NCBI RefSeq assembly: GCF_029852145.1
Contig: NC_079970.1
Span: 7,006,001-7,070,000 of the forward strand
Source: Microplitis mediator
Lineage: Eukaryota > Arthropoda > Insecta > Hymenoptera > Braconidae
Direction of reading: 5' to 3'
DNA length: 64,000 nucleotides
A program made the position numbers and the translations under genes. The notes under the pieces are model-generated. The model did no database searches. It was not told the DNA's origin and saw nothing but the letters and a program-made list of their open reading frames with translations. Shown here piece by piece: positions 31,641 through 46,600 of this stretch. Each line of letters starts with the position of its first letter. Position 1 is the stretch's first letter.

Positions 31641-34600
31641 GTATGTCATCAAATATTATACATATTTATAGATATACAGACAAAAAGGTTTTCTTGCCCC
31701 AAAAAATTTTTGCATTGTGAATTGAAAACAAAAATTTTTTAAGAATGGAGAAAATTTGCTCCAAGGAAATATTTTTATGCCCTAGAGAAATGTTTGTTTT
31801 CAATTCATAATGCAAAAATTTTTTGCACAGAGAAATTCTTTTTTTTCTGAGTATAAAATAAAAGACCTAGTACCCGATCAGGAAACTAGAACTCAATCAC
31901 TCCATATATTTGTATATCTATATTTAGTAAAATTTAGGGGATATAGATAAACAAATACATGAGTGATCGAGTACTAGTTCCCTGATCGAGTACTGGGTCT
32001 CTTATCTTAGACAAAAAATTAAAGTAAGAGACCCAGTACGCGGAGAGAAATTTATGGTAACAATTACAATATATTATGGGAATGATTCCCATAATGCATG
32101 GTAACCGGTTTTTTTGAAATGTTGATTATAGGAACGGCACCCATATATTTTAGTTATCATTACTATAATATAATAGTAATCATTACCATAATATTATGGT
32201 AACCGTTACTTTTAACATTATGGTAATCGTTACTATAATATTATAGTAACCATTACCATGATATATGGTAACCATTACCATAATATCATGGTAATCATTA
32301 CCATAACGATATGGGATGATATTTCATAAACGTACTAAGAACGGTTACCAAAAATTTTTCTCCGTGTACCCGATCAGGAACCTAGTACTCGATCACTCCA
32401 TGTATTTGTATATCTATATTTAGTAACATTTAGAGAATATAGATAAACACATACATGAGTGATCGGGTACTAGTTCCTTGATGGGGTACTAGGTCTTTTA
32501 TGTACCTGAAGATCGAAACTTTTTTCGTGCAACGAAAAAAAAAATTGGAAAGTAAAAAATCTACTGGATGACTAGATTTCTGAAATGTTTCGTATATAGA
32601 TGTTGGTATATCAGCCAAAAATCTTAGACCACCCCCAACCTCCAGAACTACCCTTTAAGCAGTCAAATTACATCCATTTTTTTCATTTTCGTTGCATGAA
32701 AAACGTTCCTATATTCACTCTCTGAAAATAATTCAGTGAAATTCACTTCGAATTAGTGAACATTCACTGGGAACCAGCTATAAGTATACCACTGGTTGAA
32801 TTAGTGGTATATATGTATATACTTATAGCTGGAGAAATAGTAACTATCCACTGATTCGCAGTGAATTTCACTAACTCATTTTTAGAGGGCAGATACATAG
32901 TCTTTTATCTTATATATATAATACAATATCTGATGATTGATGATAATTTTATTGTATAAAAATGTTGGTTTTAGATGAGGGTGAAAGCGCTGGTAATAGC
33001 AAGCTTGACCGTAAACCGTCTTTGAGACGTAAATTAGGAGCTTTTATTCGTGGGAGCGCTGACTTACCATCTGTGATTAACCGTAGCTTTCAGCCGATAC
33101 GTAGAAGTTTTAGTTTCAACAAGGACTTACATCGTGTTTATGAAAATCAACATCATCATGAGTATGGCAGGGCACGTAATGCCCAGTGGTACAACAGTTT
33201 GTGTTCTTTGGCTGAAGTTGATTCGAAGGATGAAGGAGGACAATGTATGGCAAAAAAAAATATTTATAACGATGACTTTGCTGATTTTGAAAAATGTCAG
33301 GTTTCAAGGACTCATAGTTTTTTGGATAATTCTGTAAGAGTAACAATTAACAATAATCATTTTTTTATTTTATTTTATTTTTGAAATTAATGCTTTCAAA
33401 ATATATATAAACAGAAAAAATGGATTTCTTTGTGCAAGAAATATTTTGCATTATGAACTGAAGACAAAAATTTTCATGATACTGAAGTTAGCCGACGTCT
33501 AATAATTTTTGAAATTCATGCAGAACATTAAATTATAAAAAAAAAAATATTTAAAAAAATTGCACTTATAATATTTTAAATTTTCTACATGTGCATATTT
33601 TTAGATTTTTTTTTTTCTGTAATTGATTCGTTGAAAAAAAAATTTGAACATTTTTAATTGTCTGCTAACTTCAGGATCATAAATTAGTGACGTCTAATAA
33701 TTTTTGAACTTTTTTTAAATCGGTAAATTAAGAAAATATATATATTCCACAAAATTGCACCTATAGTTTTTTAAATTTTCTACATGTGTATATTTTTTTT
33801 TTTTTTTTTTAAATTAAATGGTTGAAAAAAAATCCGAAAATTATAATTGTTTGCTAACTTCAGGATCATAAATTTTCTTAGGACTAGAAAAAATTTCTCG
33901 ACACAAGAAATTTTTTTTCGTCCCAAAAAATTTCTTCTTGTCCCAAGGAAATTTTTCTTTTCAATTTATAATGCAAAAAATTTCTTAGAGCAAGTAAAAA
34001 TTTTTTTGAGCCAGGAAATCTTTTTTTTCTGTGTACATATTTAACTATTATCAAATATATGAAAGATAAAAGTTTTGAGTAAGAAATATATAAATATAAA
34101 AAAGGTTACAATCTCTTAGAAAATATAAACGTGCACTCATGCATAGGTGGCTGCTGAATTATAAAAGTTTTTAGAAATTCTTTGAAATTTTCGTTACTCA
34201 TGTACATTTATACAAATATATATGTATGTGTATGTACAGATACATCTTTGTGTAAGTGTATATCGTCGGTTTTTTTTCTAGTTTTACCACAAGATTCACG
34301 GGTCTAGTGGCATTGTATGTATCCAGACCCCAAGCCCGGCTCGTTATTCACGCCGCAGTTCCTTTTTCTTTTTATTTCTCACTACAATAAATTTACAGTC
34401 TACCCTGTTTAGTAAGGTGAAATAAAATATATACATACACAACACAACCCCGGGCTGTTAATTATCTAAAGAGCTGTTGAATTGTGATTGTTAAACCGCA
34501 GTAAAATATACAAATTTTTTTTTTCGCTATACCGTCGGCTTATCGCCAATAATTAAAAATGAATATTTAAATTTTTATTCACGATCAAGTGAGCTCGCGA

Positions 34601-37600
34601 GCCTTTAATTAGTTTAATAAGTTTACTTGCCAATGCTGGTTTACCACTAGTGTTTTTACTAGATGCTTTTTTTTTTTTATTGCGTTAAGTAGATTCGGGT
34701 TTGTAGCCGACAAAAAAAAATTCTATAATTTGTGAATATATACATAATATAGGTCAACGTTATTTGGTTTTTATACTTATATTAATAATGGAACATATTC
34801 TATATATTTTAAAAATGATAGCGAGGAAGAATTTTATTTATTTACTTTTTTAGTAGTTTTTCTAGAAATCTTTAATAGTTATTTTCTAGATATTGCATTT
34901 GTTTTCATGACGGAATTTTCGAAAATTTTCGCTACCTCCGGACTTAGCTCGGTGAGCTGAGTTAGGAAATGCATATGGTTCAAAAGTTTATATATGTATG
35001 TATTTATATATTTATACGATAGAACGCGGCTTGTCACGACGATAGCGTCCACAATTCTTAACGGATCTCAATGAAACTCAGCATACATTTTCTGTAGACG
35101 ATTTTCGAGGTCAAGTTCGAAGACGAGCAAAATCGGTCGATTGATTTAGAAGCAACAGCATTTCAAAATTTTCAAAATATCAAAAGTTCATATTTTCACT
35201 GATTCTTTCTTCCATAACTTTGGAATGTGACAACTTATTGAATTTTTATTAAATGCATCTAAAAGCTATTTAAATAAGCTTTAATTTTCATGCCTATAGA
35301 TATGCATAGACCTAAGAAATTACTTATCTTACTACTCATTAAATGAAATTTCGCTATTGCATTCGTTTTTGATGATGTTTAGAAAAGCTTTTGTGTGGCT
35401 TTCCCAATGTCCTTGATTATGGCTATACACGTTTTACATACACTGTAAAAAATTTCGGTGTAAAAATGAACCCGGAGAACTTTGCACGGCCGTGTAGTGT
35501 AAAATAACGGTGTAAATTTTCTATCCGTGTAATTTTTCTACGGTGTGATCTACTTTTTTTTACACCATTCCGTGGTACTCGTTATAATTTTGATTAACGG
35601 GTAACAAATTATCATTGGACATCTTTAACTACTTAATCAATAACTATATTAATATTATTTAGATATTACATAGTATTTTTAACATTTAAATATTTTTATG
35701 ATTAGTTTTCTTTAACGCAAAATTATCATAATTTTGAATTCTCACCGCCCAAATTTAACACGATATTTAGTGTAAATTTCATATCGAAATTTTTACACCG
35801 AATCATTTACACTACACCGGGTCCAAAAAATTTTTTACAGTGTATATATCATGAAATCTACTTTCATATCGGCTGCTAAATGGCCTTTTTTTAAACTGTG
35901 TTAATAAACTAAATTAATAATTTATATTGATTTTATACATCAATAAATAAAAAAAAAAATATACATATATATATATTAGTAAATATAAACCGCTATGTAG
36001 TTACGTCAATCAAATTGATATTGATATCAAAAGATCTAAAAGGATATTTCGTAAAAGTTGTAGATGATATCAGTAAGATTAATGATAAAATGGCTTTGAC
36101 AGTAAATGTACGTATCAAATAATAAATTAATGTTCTACCTGTGATATATATTATTGATAATAATTTATTAAATAATAATATTTAAACTTTACAAAAAAAA
36201 AGTAACTTCTTTTCCGCATAATTGATAAAATAGTCATACTATAACTGTATAAAAAAAAAATAATAATAAAAATTTATGAAATAATGCTTTTGATAAAATT
36301 CTCTGTTTAATAATAACTATTACGATAAGAGTAAAGTTGTAAGTTGTTTCAATATATAAATTCTTAGATACTGAAAGTACTTAAGGGTTGTAAAAAGGTA
36401 GGAACGGATTTATTGGAAAACTTTGTATCGATACCCTCTGGGTTCCTGGTATGAGACTGTGGTATGGTGAGGTGCAGAATAGTTGTTGCTGTAAAAGCCG
36501 ATAATAGTAACTACATACCTCTATCATGTATTTACAATACAGCAGCATAGTAGTTAAATTGCGGTAACCAAGTTGCCAGCAAAAGCATCCTGTCTTCTGT
36601 CATGCTATTTCTCTAGTACTTAATATTTATGACTACTGTGTTATTGTTTTCTGAGGATTTAATTGTTTTACCAATTATTTATTACTCTAATAACAACATT
36701 TCTATAAGTCGATTCATTTATTTATTGTCATGGTATCTGTTTTTTTTTTTCATTATTGTTATTTTAAATGATTAATAGACCTCTAGTTAAAAAAATTTTC
36801 CAAGTGAACGTGGGTGTAATACGGAGTGAATGGAAAGTGGATGATTTTTTATTTGTTTACTTCCCTCGGAGTAGAATTCACGGCGAGAAGTTTATTTGAA
36901 CATTAAAACTTGGGATTGAAGTGGACACAGGAAAAAAGGATTTCTTGGTGCAAAAAATTTTTTCATGATACCTGCATCGGAATTCAAAGTTTCAGTGTCT
37001 CTGCAGCCAGTCGAAACAAGCGAATTTCAATGAAATGCCGCGAATAAATACTAGCAAACGGGTAAATTGTCAAATCCCAGTCAGTGGACAGAAACATTTG
37101 GGTTTCGTCCCTTGGGAAGGAACAAATAATGTTTCTGCCCGCTGACTGAAGGCTTTCGCAATTTAAACTCTGATACTTGTCATTTGTTTAATAGTGATTT
37201 CAGACCATCACTTTTATTTGCGTAAATGACAGTTCTGACTTCGTGATTAAGCTTTATAAAAATTAGTGTGAATAATAAATAGTATTTATAGTTTTAATTT
37301 AATTAGAAATTGCAAATCACAATTTACGCTTACGCTAATTAACTTGCTTCTGACTGGCTGCTGATAATAAAACTGGAGGTGATGTCAGCACTCGCCTATG
37401 GCTTGGGCAGCCAACTTCACTCTGGTCTGAAATCGTTTTGTTTCATCCCTCGTCACACAATTTACTATTACTTACTCCACACGGGAAAAAATTTACTGTT
37501 GCTGCAACAGGAGGCACACAGTAAAAAATATTGTGTTAAAATCAACACAATCTGTGTGTTAGAAACGGTCCACACAAAATTTGTGTTAAAATTTCAACAC

Positions 37601-40600
37601 TTTTTTTGTGTTGATTTTAAAGTAACACTTGATAAATGTTGATAATATCGATTTTTATACTAATTAACACTTTTAAAGTGTTAAAGAGTAAATCGATTAA
37701 AAATTTTAAAGTAACACAAAGAATTGTGTTGATTTGACACAAAATAATCAACACAAAAATTTTAACACGGACCGTTTTTAACACAGATACACAATATTTT
37801 TTACTGTGTAACTATATTTTACTATCAAGTCGCAACAACAGTATTAATCCTGTTGCAGCAACAGTAAATTTTTTTCCGTGCAAGAAAATGTTGACTTGCG
37901 CTAAGACTTTATCCAGTCCTAAGGAAATTTTTGTTTTCATTTCGTAATGGAAAATTTTTCTTGCGCCAAAAAATATTTTGTTTCTGTGTACGGTTAAAAT
38001 AAGATCCGCATCTCTCTGGTGAAAAAAAGAACTCCCTATTTACGCCGTATGCAGAGTAATCTTTATATTAATCTCTGGAACTCAGAGTCCCGGAGTGATT
38101 CGGATTAAAATAAAATCTATATTCACGGCGAATTCACTCCCGATTTTTTACACTGTATGCTTCATTGTTCTTTATTGAATTTTCTTTTGTGATATATAAC
38201 AAAAGCTTTATATTAAAAAAAAAAAAAAAATAAAAAACGAAACATTGATATCTACTAATAACGAAACCTTTGATGTAGTCGTCAATAAAAGTGAACTGTA
38301 TACTGTATCAAATGTACATATGTAATATTTCATTGAAGTAAAACTCAATGTGACAATCTAAAAGATGGCTTTCCAAAATAAAAGTTAACTTGGTTTTTCG
38401 GTTAAATTGTATTATATGAGTATGTATGTAATTTAGACAAATAAAATTACGAGTAGGTCGAAAATAAGAGAAAAAATATCTTACTAGAGTCGTTGCAACG
38501 AAAAGATCGAAAAGTTTTTGACGTTAACACACTTTATGAATCTCCAGTGGTAACTTTTTACCGTATAATTTATGTCTACTTTTATATTATTATTTTTTTA
38601 ACATAAAGTAAAGTTTGAGTTGTAAAAATATATTATTGCATTAATAAACGAATAATGAAATTCTCTTTTTTTAAAATACTTATTAAAAAAACTTTTAAAC
38701 TAGCTTTCATCTAATTATGAAAATCCATTTATACTGAACGAAAAAAATTCGAAAAAAAAATTTTTATTAAAAGTTTTCTTGTAACTTTAAAAATAGCAAT
38801 CGTAAATAAACTTTTTTTTTGTTTCCAGACTGTTACCAGAAGAAGACAAAAAACTAGCGAGCAATTTACTTACGGGCGACACAGTGATTACTATGATTCT
38901 GCTATTGGTAAATATATATTATGATAATTTATTTAAGGTCTAATTATTTTCATTTATGAAAATTTAAATAATAATTATTTTATATTTAAGTAAGACCAGA
39001 ATAGCTCGTTAATTGTTCCTCGACAGGGGTGGTTTTTTTTCTCTAGCATAAAAGCTTCAATGGCACCCTTCCCTGTTCTCTTATGTCAACCGCTATATTT
39101 TTAAGTATGATATAAAAGAGAATAATTAGCTGAGAAGTTGATTAATATAAATCACGACTCATAAATCGGTGGTAAAATTCAAACAAATTTCAAGGAAAGC
39201 TTCTCATTAAAATATTTAGAACAAAAAAAAAAAATCTTATATTCCCCATGAAAAAAAATTTATAAAAAATATATAAATATTCATAAAAAATGTATAAAAA
39301 ATATATTTTTAATAGCTAATTTTTGGCCGATTTTCGTATATATATTTCATATATTTTAAATGTAATTTAAATATATCTTACAATGTAAAAAAAATACATA
39401 TATGAAAATATAAAAAAATATGTATTAAATATGTATTTTTATTACATTTCATTTTTTTTATATCATACCGATATATTTTGTATAATTTTATATATATATT
39501 TAATATATTTTTTATATATTGTAAGATATATTTTAATAATTTTTAAAATATATACGGAAATCGGTCAAAAGTAAGCTATTTAATATATATTTTTTAGGCA
39601 TATTTTATATGTATTTATATATCTTTCATATTTTAACATATATTTTTTTCTAAATTTTTTTCATGGAGGTTTATCATACATTTAAAAGAATGTCGTGTGT
39701 CCATTTCAACCTAAAATTCCTAAAAGTATAGATTTTACAGGTATGCAAGTGACACGAGGGTGGGTATAAGTAAATAGGCCAAACGAGATAGTTTTTTTTT
39801 TCATCCAAGCAGTTTTTATTTGGCCGCCAGCAAAATAAATTCGATTATTAACCGACTTTCGAAAACCTTCAACATTCAATTCCTTAATTGACTTGATGTC
39901 GTGCTGTGAATGACGACTCATTTTATCTAAATTTTTTTGTGTTATTAATAAATATATGTGAGGAATAACTGCATTTTTATTTAATTTATAAACTTGGGTT
40001 AAAAATAACCCAAATTATTTGTCTTCATGTCGCTTTTTTATTACGATAATCACAGTCATATATTTTAATAACTATTTTTTCTATTAATAACATAAATTTT
40101 GGACGTTTACGTTCATGTCAATATGTAGGGTAGTTTATTGACAAAAAACAAAAACAATACATATATTTTAGTAAATCATGTTTTTTTTCGGGTTTTAATA
40201 AGAGTTTCCCCTATAATATAACCGACTCAATTATCCGCGAAGATAAACTGTAGTATTCAAAAGGTTGTCATATCATGGAAATAACAAATAACCTGCCCAA
40301 GCATCATAAATAATAAAAAAATAACTTGCAAGTTTTATCACTGAAATGTGATTATAAAAGACCACGCAATCGATATTTTTAATTTAGAAAATGAATAGCT
40401 AAAAAATGATCGTAATGATAAGGAATTTATATTTAACTGAATGAGAAAAGTTTAAAAGTAAATATAAATAAATAAAAATAATAAATCGTCTTTCTTGTAT
40501 CCAAAGAAGATTATCCTTATTAGGGGTTGAAGCTAATCTATCATATGGAGATATAGGCGTCGTTTGACAAGATTATTGTTGAAAAAAATTAATTATACAT

Positions 40601-43600
40601 AAATACATATTTTTGATTTCGGAATAAATAAACACGGTAAAAAATTGGGGGGGGGGGGGGGGGGAGGGGGAATTTGGATTTTACTTAATTCTGATTTCAC
40701 TTCGTCACTCGGAGTTCCGGAGTTTTAAAAAAAAATAAATCTGCATGCGGAATATATAGGGTTTTCTTCAGCTAAGTGATTTCGGAGTGATCTGGATTTT
40801 ATTTCAATCTGCATTCATTCCGATTCGAAGTTTTAATATCAAAGTAAACTCCTTTTAGGAGTAAATTTCACTCCGAGGTAACTAAAAAAATAAACAGTCA
40901 TCCGTTCCATATTCACTTCGCGTTCACTCCGCTAATTTTTTACAGTGAATAATTTATAATTTGATATGTATATAGAAAAAAGTCATACTAATTTTAAATT
41001 ATTGAGTAACAAGAGTCAAATCGGTTTGTTGAAATTTTTTTTTTCTATGTATTGGGAGACAATAAAACATAGTAGGGTAAATCGAACCATCTAAAGTTTA
41101 AAAAAAAATATTTTTAATCATATCATTAACTCTCGAAATTTAATTTTTAATAGCTTAATTGAAACTGTTGTTCAAATAATAACTCAATATTAATTTCGCC
41201 CAAATATTTTCCCATCAATAAATTTATTTTCTAGAAAAAATAAGTAGAAAATACCGAAAAAAAATGACATTGATCGGAATTTTTTCTTATGCGTCTTGTT
41301 TTGCTTCTTTTTCTCGTATTGACACTGCAATGATACTTTTTCAGTTGATTCATTACTCAAAGCACTCAACATCAAAAGATTTTTTTTCTTATTATTTTAT
41401 TCAATTTGGTAAAGTGAATCAAATAATGTTAATAAATTACTTATTTAATTATTCGCTAATAATTTTAAGGGCATTCTCAGACAGTGTCCCCACCACTGTT
41501 CAAAAATTTTCAATGACTTTCAACTGTCATAAGTGTATTAAAATTTTATCAATTAATTAAGAAAAAATTAAAACCATAATTGAATAAAGAACGACATAGA
41601 AGTAATTTTACCGAGATATGGAGTTTAAAAAAAATTCCTCACAGTTGTTATCAATTGAGAGTTAAACAAAACTTTTTAAATGAATTTCAGTAAAATCTTC
41701 ATGTCAATTTTATAATTTGAATTTTCAAATTTTGTAGGCTAAAATTTATTCGAAAAATTCTGTTTAATTACTAATTGAGTAATTTTTTTTTAATTCTAGG
41801 GTAGAGGTACCATTTGTGGCCACTGCTCCATTTTTGGACATTTAATACTTTATTTTAATTAATGAAAAAGAGTAAAATAAAATTTCCATTTGAATAGTGG
41901 GAGAAAAGTATTTCTAAACACTTTTAAAAAATTAATCATCTGATTGTGACTTTTACGAAATAATTAATTAAAATTTTTCACGTGTCCAAAACCGGCACTA
42001 AAGTGACCAGAAACGGTACTTCTACCCTATATCTCGGCGAACTTGCAACTATGTGGTGTTTTTTCCAATTTCAATTAGTTAAGGTTTTAATTTTTTTCTA
42101 AGAGCATTCTCAGACAAGGCCGCCCTTTTTTTAAAAATGTACAAATATTCAAATTTCGTTATTTAATTAAAAAAAAATTAAAACTTTAATTGAAAAAAAG
42201 ACAACGTAGTAGTAATTTCGCCGAGATATAGAATTTAAAAAAAATTCCTCACAGTTGTTATCAATTAGAAGTTAAACGAAATTTGTTGAATAAATTTTAG
42301 TTTAAAAAATTTGAAAATTCGAATTATAAAATTGACAAAGATTTTATTGAAATTTGTTTTCCAAATATCAGTTTAATCTACACCTCGGCGAAATTACTAC
42401 TACGTTGTCCTTTTTTCAATTGAGGTTTTAATTTTTCTTTAATCAATTGATGAAATTTCGATACGCTGACAATTAAAAGTCATTGAAAATTTTTAAAAAG
42501 TGGAGGACTGTCAGTAAATGCCCTTAATTTTCACTTAAGAAATTTCATGTTGGTTTAGAGTTTACTGAATTTCTCTTCTTTCCTATTGGTTAAATGCTCT
42601 TAGAATGCCATGTGCCAGTATCTGCTGTCAAACTATTAAGTTACAGAAACTACGAAATATCGATTTAAGTAATTAAATTATCGCCGCTAGGTGGTCAAGA
42701 ACTTAACTTCACAACTATCCGGAAATCAATATAAGAGAACATAAACACGATAAAATAAATTTCTTAAATTACTCATAAATATCTGCAATAAATAGATTGT
42801 TAAAAATAAAGCCGATAAAAACCAGCACACACTTAAAAAAGTAAATAAATAATTATTTTTCAGATTTAAGTAAGCCGCCTTTTGAAGCGTGTAGCTTACC
42901 AGTCTTAACGAATTTATCTAAAGAAAAAGATGAAGTGGAAGTGGAGCCAATGCGAGTGTAAGTTTAACATTTTATATCTTATCAATAAATTACCGTTGCA
43001 AGGCCATTTAATGTAGTGCAATAAAATAAATCTTATCAATCTATATATCGGTAACTGTGCACGGAACATACACAAATAAACAGTTATACTTTTATTAAAT
43101 AATCAGAAATCAATAAACTTTATCTTAATGAGCTGAAAAAAAACCGATAAAAAATTTTTATTTCATACAATATAAATTTTTAAAAACTTTTCATCGCTAA
43201 TTTAAGCGCTCAATAATAAATTTAAATAATCTGAAGTACAGTTAAAAATTAATTAAATATTTTCCAATTAAAAATAATAATTAGGTTTAATTACATCGGA
43301 AAAATTATCAAGAGTAAAAGGAAATAATGTTGATTTGTAAAAATATTATTTATTCGAGTTATTATTGTATTTATTTTTTATAGGAACCTGCGAAATCGTC
43401 TTCGAATCAAATCGAATTGAATAGTTATATATATATTTGAAATTTGAATCGAATAATTTAAATTTTTGAATAATCCGATAAAATTGTAATTTTTGAATTA
43501 TTTGTAACTTTTCAAATAATTCAAAACTTCGAATTATTCATAACCGTTCGAATTACTCGATTCGAATCGAGAAAACTCTGATCAGCTTTCAAATATTAAA

Positions 43601-46600
43601 TTTTTATTTAATGGAGATCTTAGTTTTTCAAAGTAACCAAAAGTAATTATTTTGTAAACTCATATCTGATCACATATAATTAACAAATCTTATTTTTTTT
43701 CCGAGCAACTGACAATTTTGATAATTTCAAAACCTAAAGTTTAAAAGTAACAGTGTTTTCAAAGCTGCCAAGTTTCATTGGATCCCTAGTCAAACTAGCC
43801 AGTTACTTGACAGAAACTCGATATTACACTGGCCAGTTTCTGGTTTAAGTCTAGTCGAACTGGCCAGTTACTGGACAAAAACTCGATTTCATGTCTACTA
43901 GGGGAGCTCTATTTACTTTTGGCAAAAATTTGAATTATTGAAAAAAATATTACAACTTTAAGTCGTTCAAAAGAAAAGTGGAATCATTTGTATACTTTCG
44001 AATAACTCAAAAACTAACGAATAATTCAGAAAGTTTCGAATTCTTCGAAAATTTACGTATGATTCAAAAAATTCTATTTGAAATCCGAATCGAATAGTTT
44101 GATTCGATTCGATACAAATAATTCGTAAGTTCAAACTATTCGCACACGCCTAATTTTTTATTTACTTACTCGTATAAAAGTAAAACAAAAAGAAAGTTTG
44201 TTAGCAAAATTTGATTGACTTTCTACATGACAAGTAATAAATTAAACTGATAGCCGCGAGAAATCTTTTTGTAAATGTGAAGTAAACCACAAATCACTCT
44301 CATCTATCTTTTAAAGTATGATATATATATAGAACAAGTAGCATGGTGACATTCTTATTCTTAAGTACTGCTCGTGACACAACCCTCAAGCTTTTTGTGC
44401 ATTATTATTACTTAGTCTCGTCAAACAACTTTTACATTCATTGTTTCGTTGTTTAACTTTTAAACTCACCTCTTCTTTAAAATTCATTTAAAATACATAG
44501 ACGGTTAATTTTATAATTGTCATCTCCAAAAAAATAGTTTTCCTAAAAGATTTCTTGCTTGAGTGTCACATAATTTTTCATAATTTCATTTCACGAGGAT
44601 AATTTGGTTGATGCTATGCATGGATTTTTATACTTTTAATAAACGAATTTTTTACAAAGTCAAACTTTTACTCTTTTTGTTTATTCATTAACAATAAAAT
44701 AGTTGTTGGAATTAAAATTCCAACATACTTTTCAATTACTGTAAATTTTATTAAAATGGATCGTTCTGGTACAATTCTGTCACAAAAAATTTTAAGTGAA
44801 CTTCCAAATATGAAAGAATTCTAAATTATGAGTTGATTATTTTTGGGACGTCACGAAAAAAAATCCAACAGTAAAAAATTTTTTAACTGAATACTTTTTA
44901 GGCGCGTTTTTGGAATTTTAATTTTATAGCAAAAATAATTCGAGAATTTTACAGATTTGAAGAACGTAAAAAAAAAATAGTTTCAAAAAACTATGAACGG
45001 TATTTGACTTTTACTATAACTCTTCAAGAACAAGGTCAGGTTAAAAATTTTGTATACTTTTGAATTTTTAAAAGTTCCAAAAATGATTAAAAGTTCAGAA
45101 TTGTTTCAAATTCAAAAGTTCACTGACATGAACATGTAAGATATTTTTTAAACAAAATCTGTCAAGATCATCTTCAAAATAAAATTAACAACTATCGTTT
45201 TTCTAAAAATTAAAAATATTTATTTTCGAAACTCATCACATAAATTATTATAAAATTCGGTATAATTTTGAAGCTCTCTTTACAAACTAATATAATTTTT
45301 GTCGGGGTTCACTTTACCTCAGTCGGTTCTATAATTATGATACTATTGTGCATCGTTAATAGGATATAAGGTATTAAATATAGACACGCATATAATTAAC
45401 AGTTGCAGGAGAGAAAGTAGTCGAGGCTGGAACGCATGGGGAATATTAAGATCGAGTGCGCGAAATTCGTTGCTGCGGCTCAACACCTCTAGCTCTACCC
45501 TCGGATTCAAGGAACCTCCAGATTACTCAGTGAGTTTATTTATTATTATTCATTTATGTTAATAATTTTCACGTCTATACAGAATGAACAATGTTTCATA
45601 TTTATAACATTTTATACTCTATTCAATGAATAGAATATCTGTTACTTCCGAAATTTATTTATAAAACGAGCATTTTCTCTTTACATTACTATTTTTCTTA
45701 TAATATGTATCTGCGTACAGACTATATATATAAATATAGTTATATGAATGATTCAGTATTTCTGTGTATGCTTTACTTCACTTTGTACATTTATACAGTA
45801 AAGCAAGTATACCCCCAAGATAAAATAAACTGAGGATATAAAATTATTAAAATGAATTCAACTGAATACAGTTATATTATTTCCAAGATACTACGAATTA
45901 TTTTCAAATAAACAATTTTCAAAATTTACTTTTATATCATAAATTCCGTTGCTCTTTTATTAAATACTTGTCAAAGTAATAATTGCATACTGAAGGATCA
46001 CTTTTTTAAAATGATGCATATTCTAATATTAAATTATTTTATTTATTTATTAACGTCAAGATGATTTATTATTTTTTATTATTTACAAATAACGTATAAT
46101 TTATCAAATATCTTGTAGTTATGAAAATTATTAATAATGATGATGTGATTCAGAAAAAAATAATATTGTAAAATTTATGAAAGATTTATAACATGGAAAG
46201 TAGCGTATACGTCATTGATTTCTTCTGTGTAACCCCCACGTGCTAGGTCTATCTTCTCTCTATACAAACATTTCAAACCGATCGATCCGTCAAGCTATCA
46301 ATTATCATGTCTACGGGTATTGATCAGGAAATCCATGAAAAGACTTAAATATTAGTGTGTGCTGTTTATATAAAGACATATATAATATACCACCAAAAAA
46401 TATTTATGACAAAAAAACCGATTATGTCAATTTCATTGTGTTAAACACATATACATTTTATATTTATGTCCCATGAAAATGTTAACCGGTAATTTTGATG
46501 ACAAGAGTATACCAGGAATAAAATTCGTATAATTTTTTATTAACACAAAAAATTTTATTTAAAAATTTATTTATTGTCTACATAAATTTTTAACTTTCAT

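Noticed and set aside
37379..37642. 87-residue frame starting MMSALAYGLG
   Set aside because: It crosses the borders of two nested MITEs, so it cannot be an ancestral gene.
40647..40670. G18 run as a possible G-quadruplex regulator
   Set aside because: It sits inside a dead MITE with no nearby promoter, and homopolymer expansion or assembly error is more likely.
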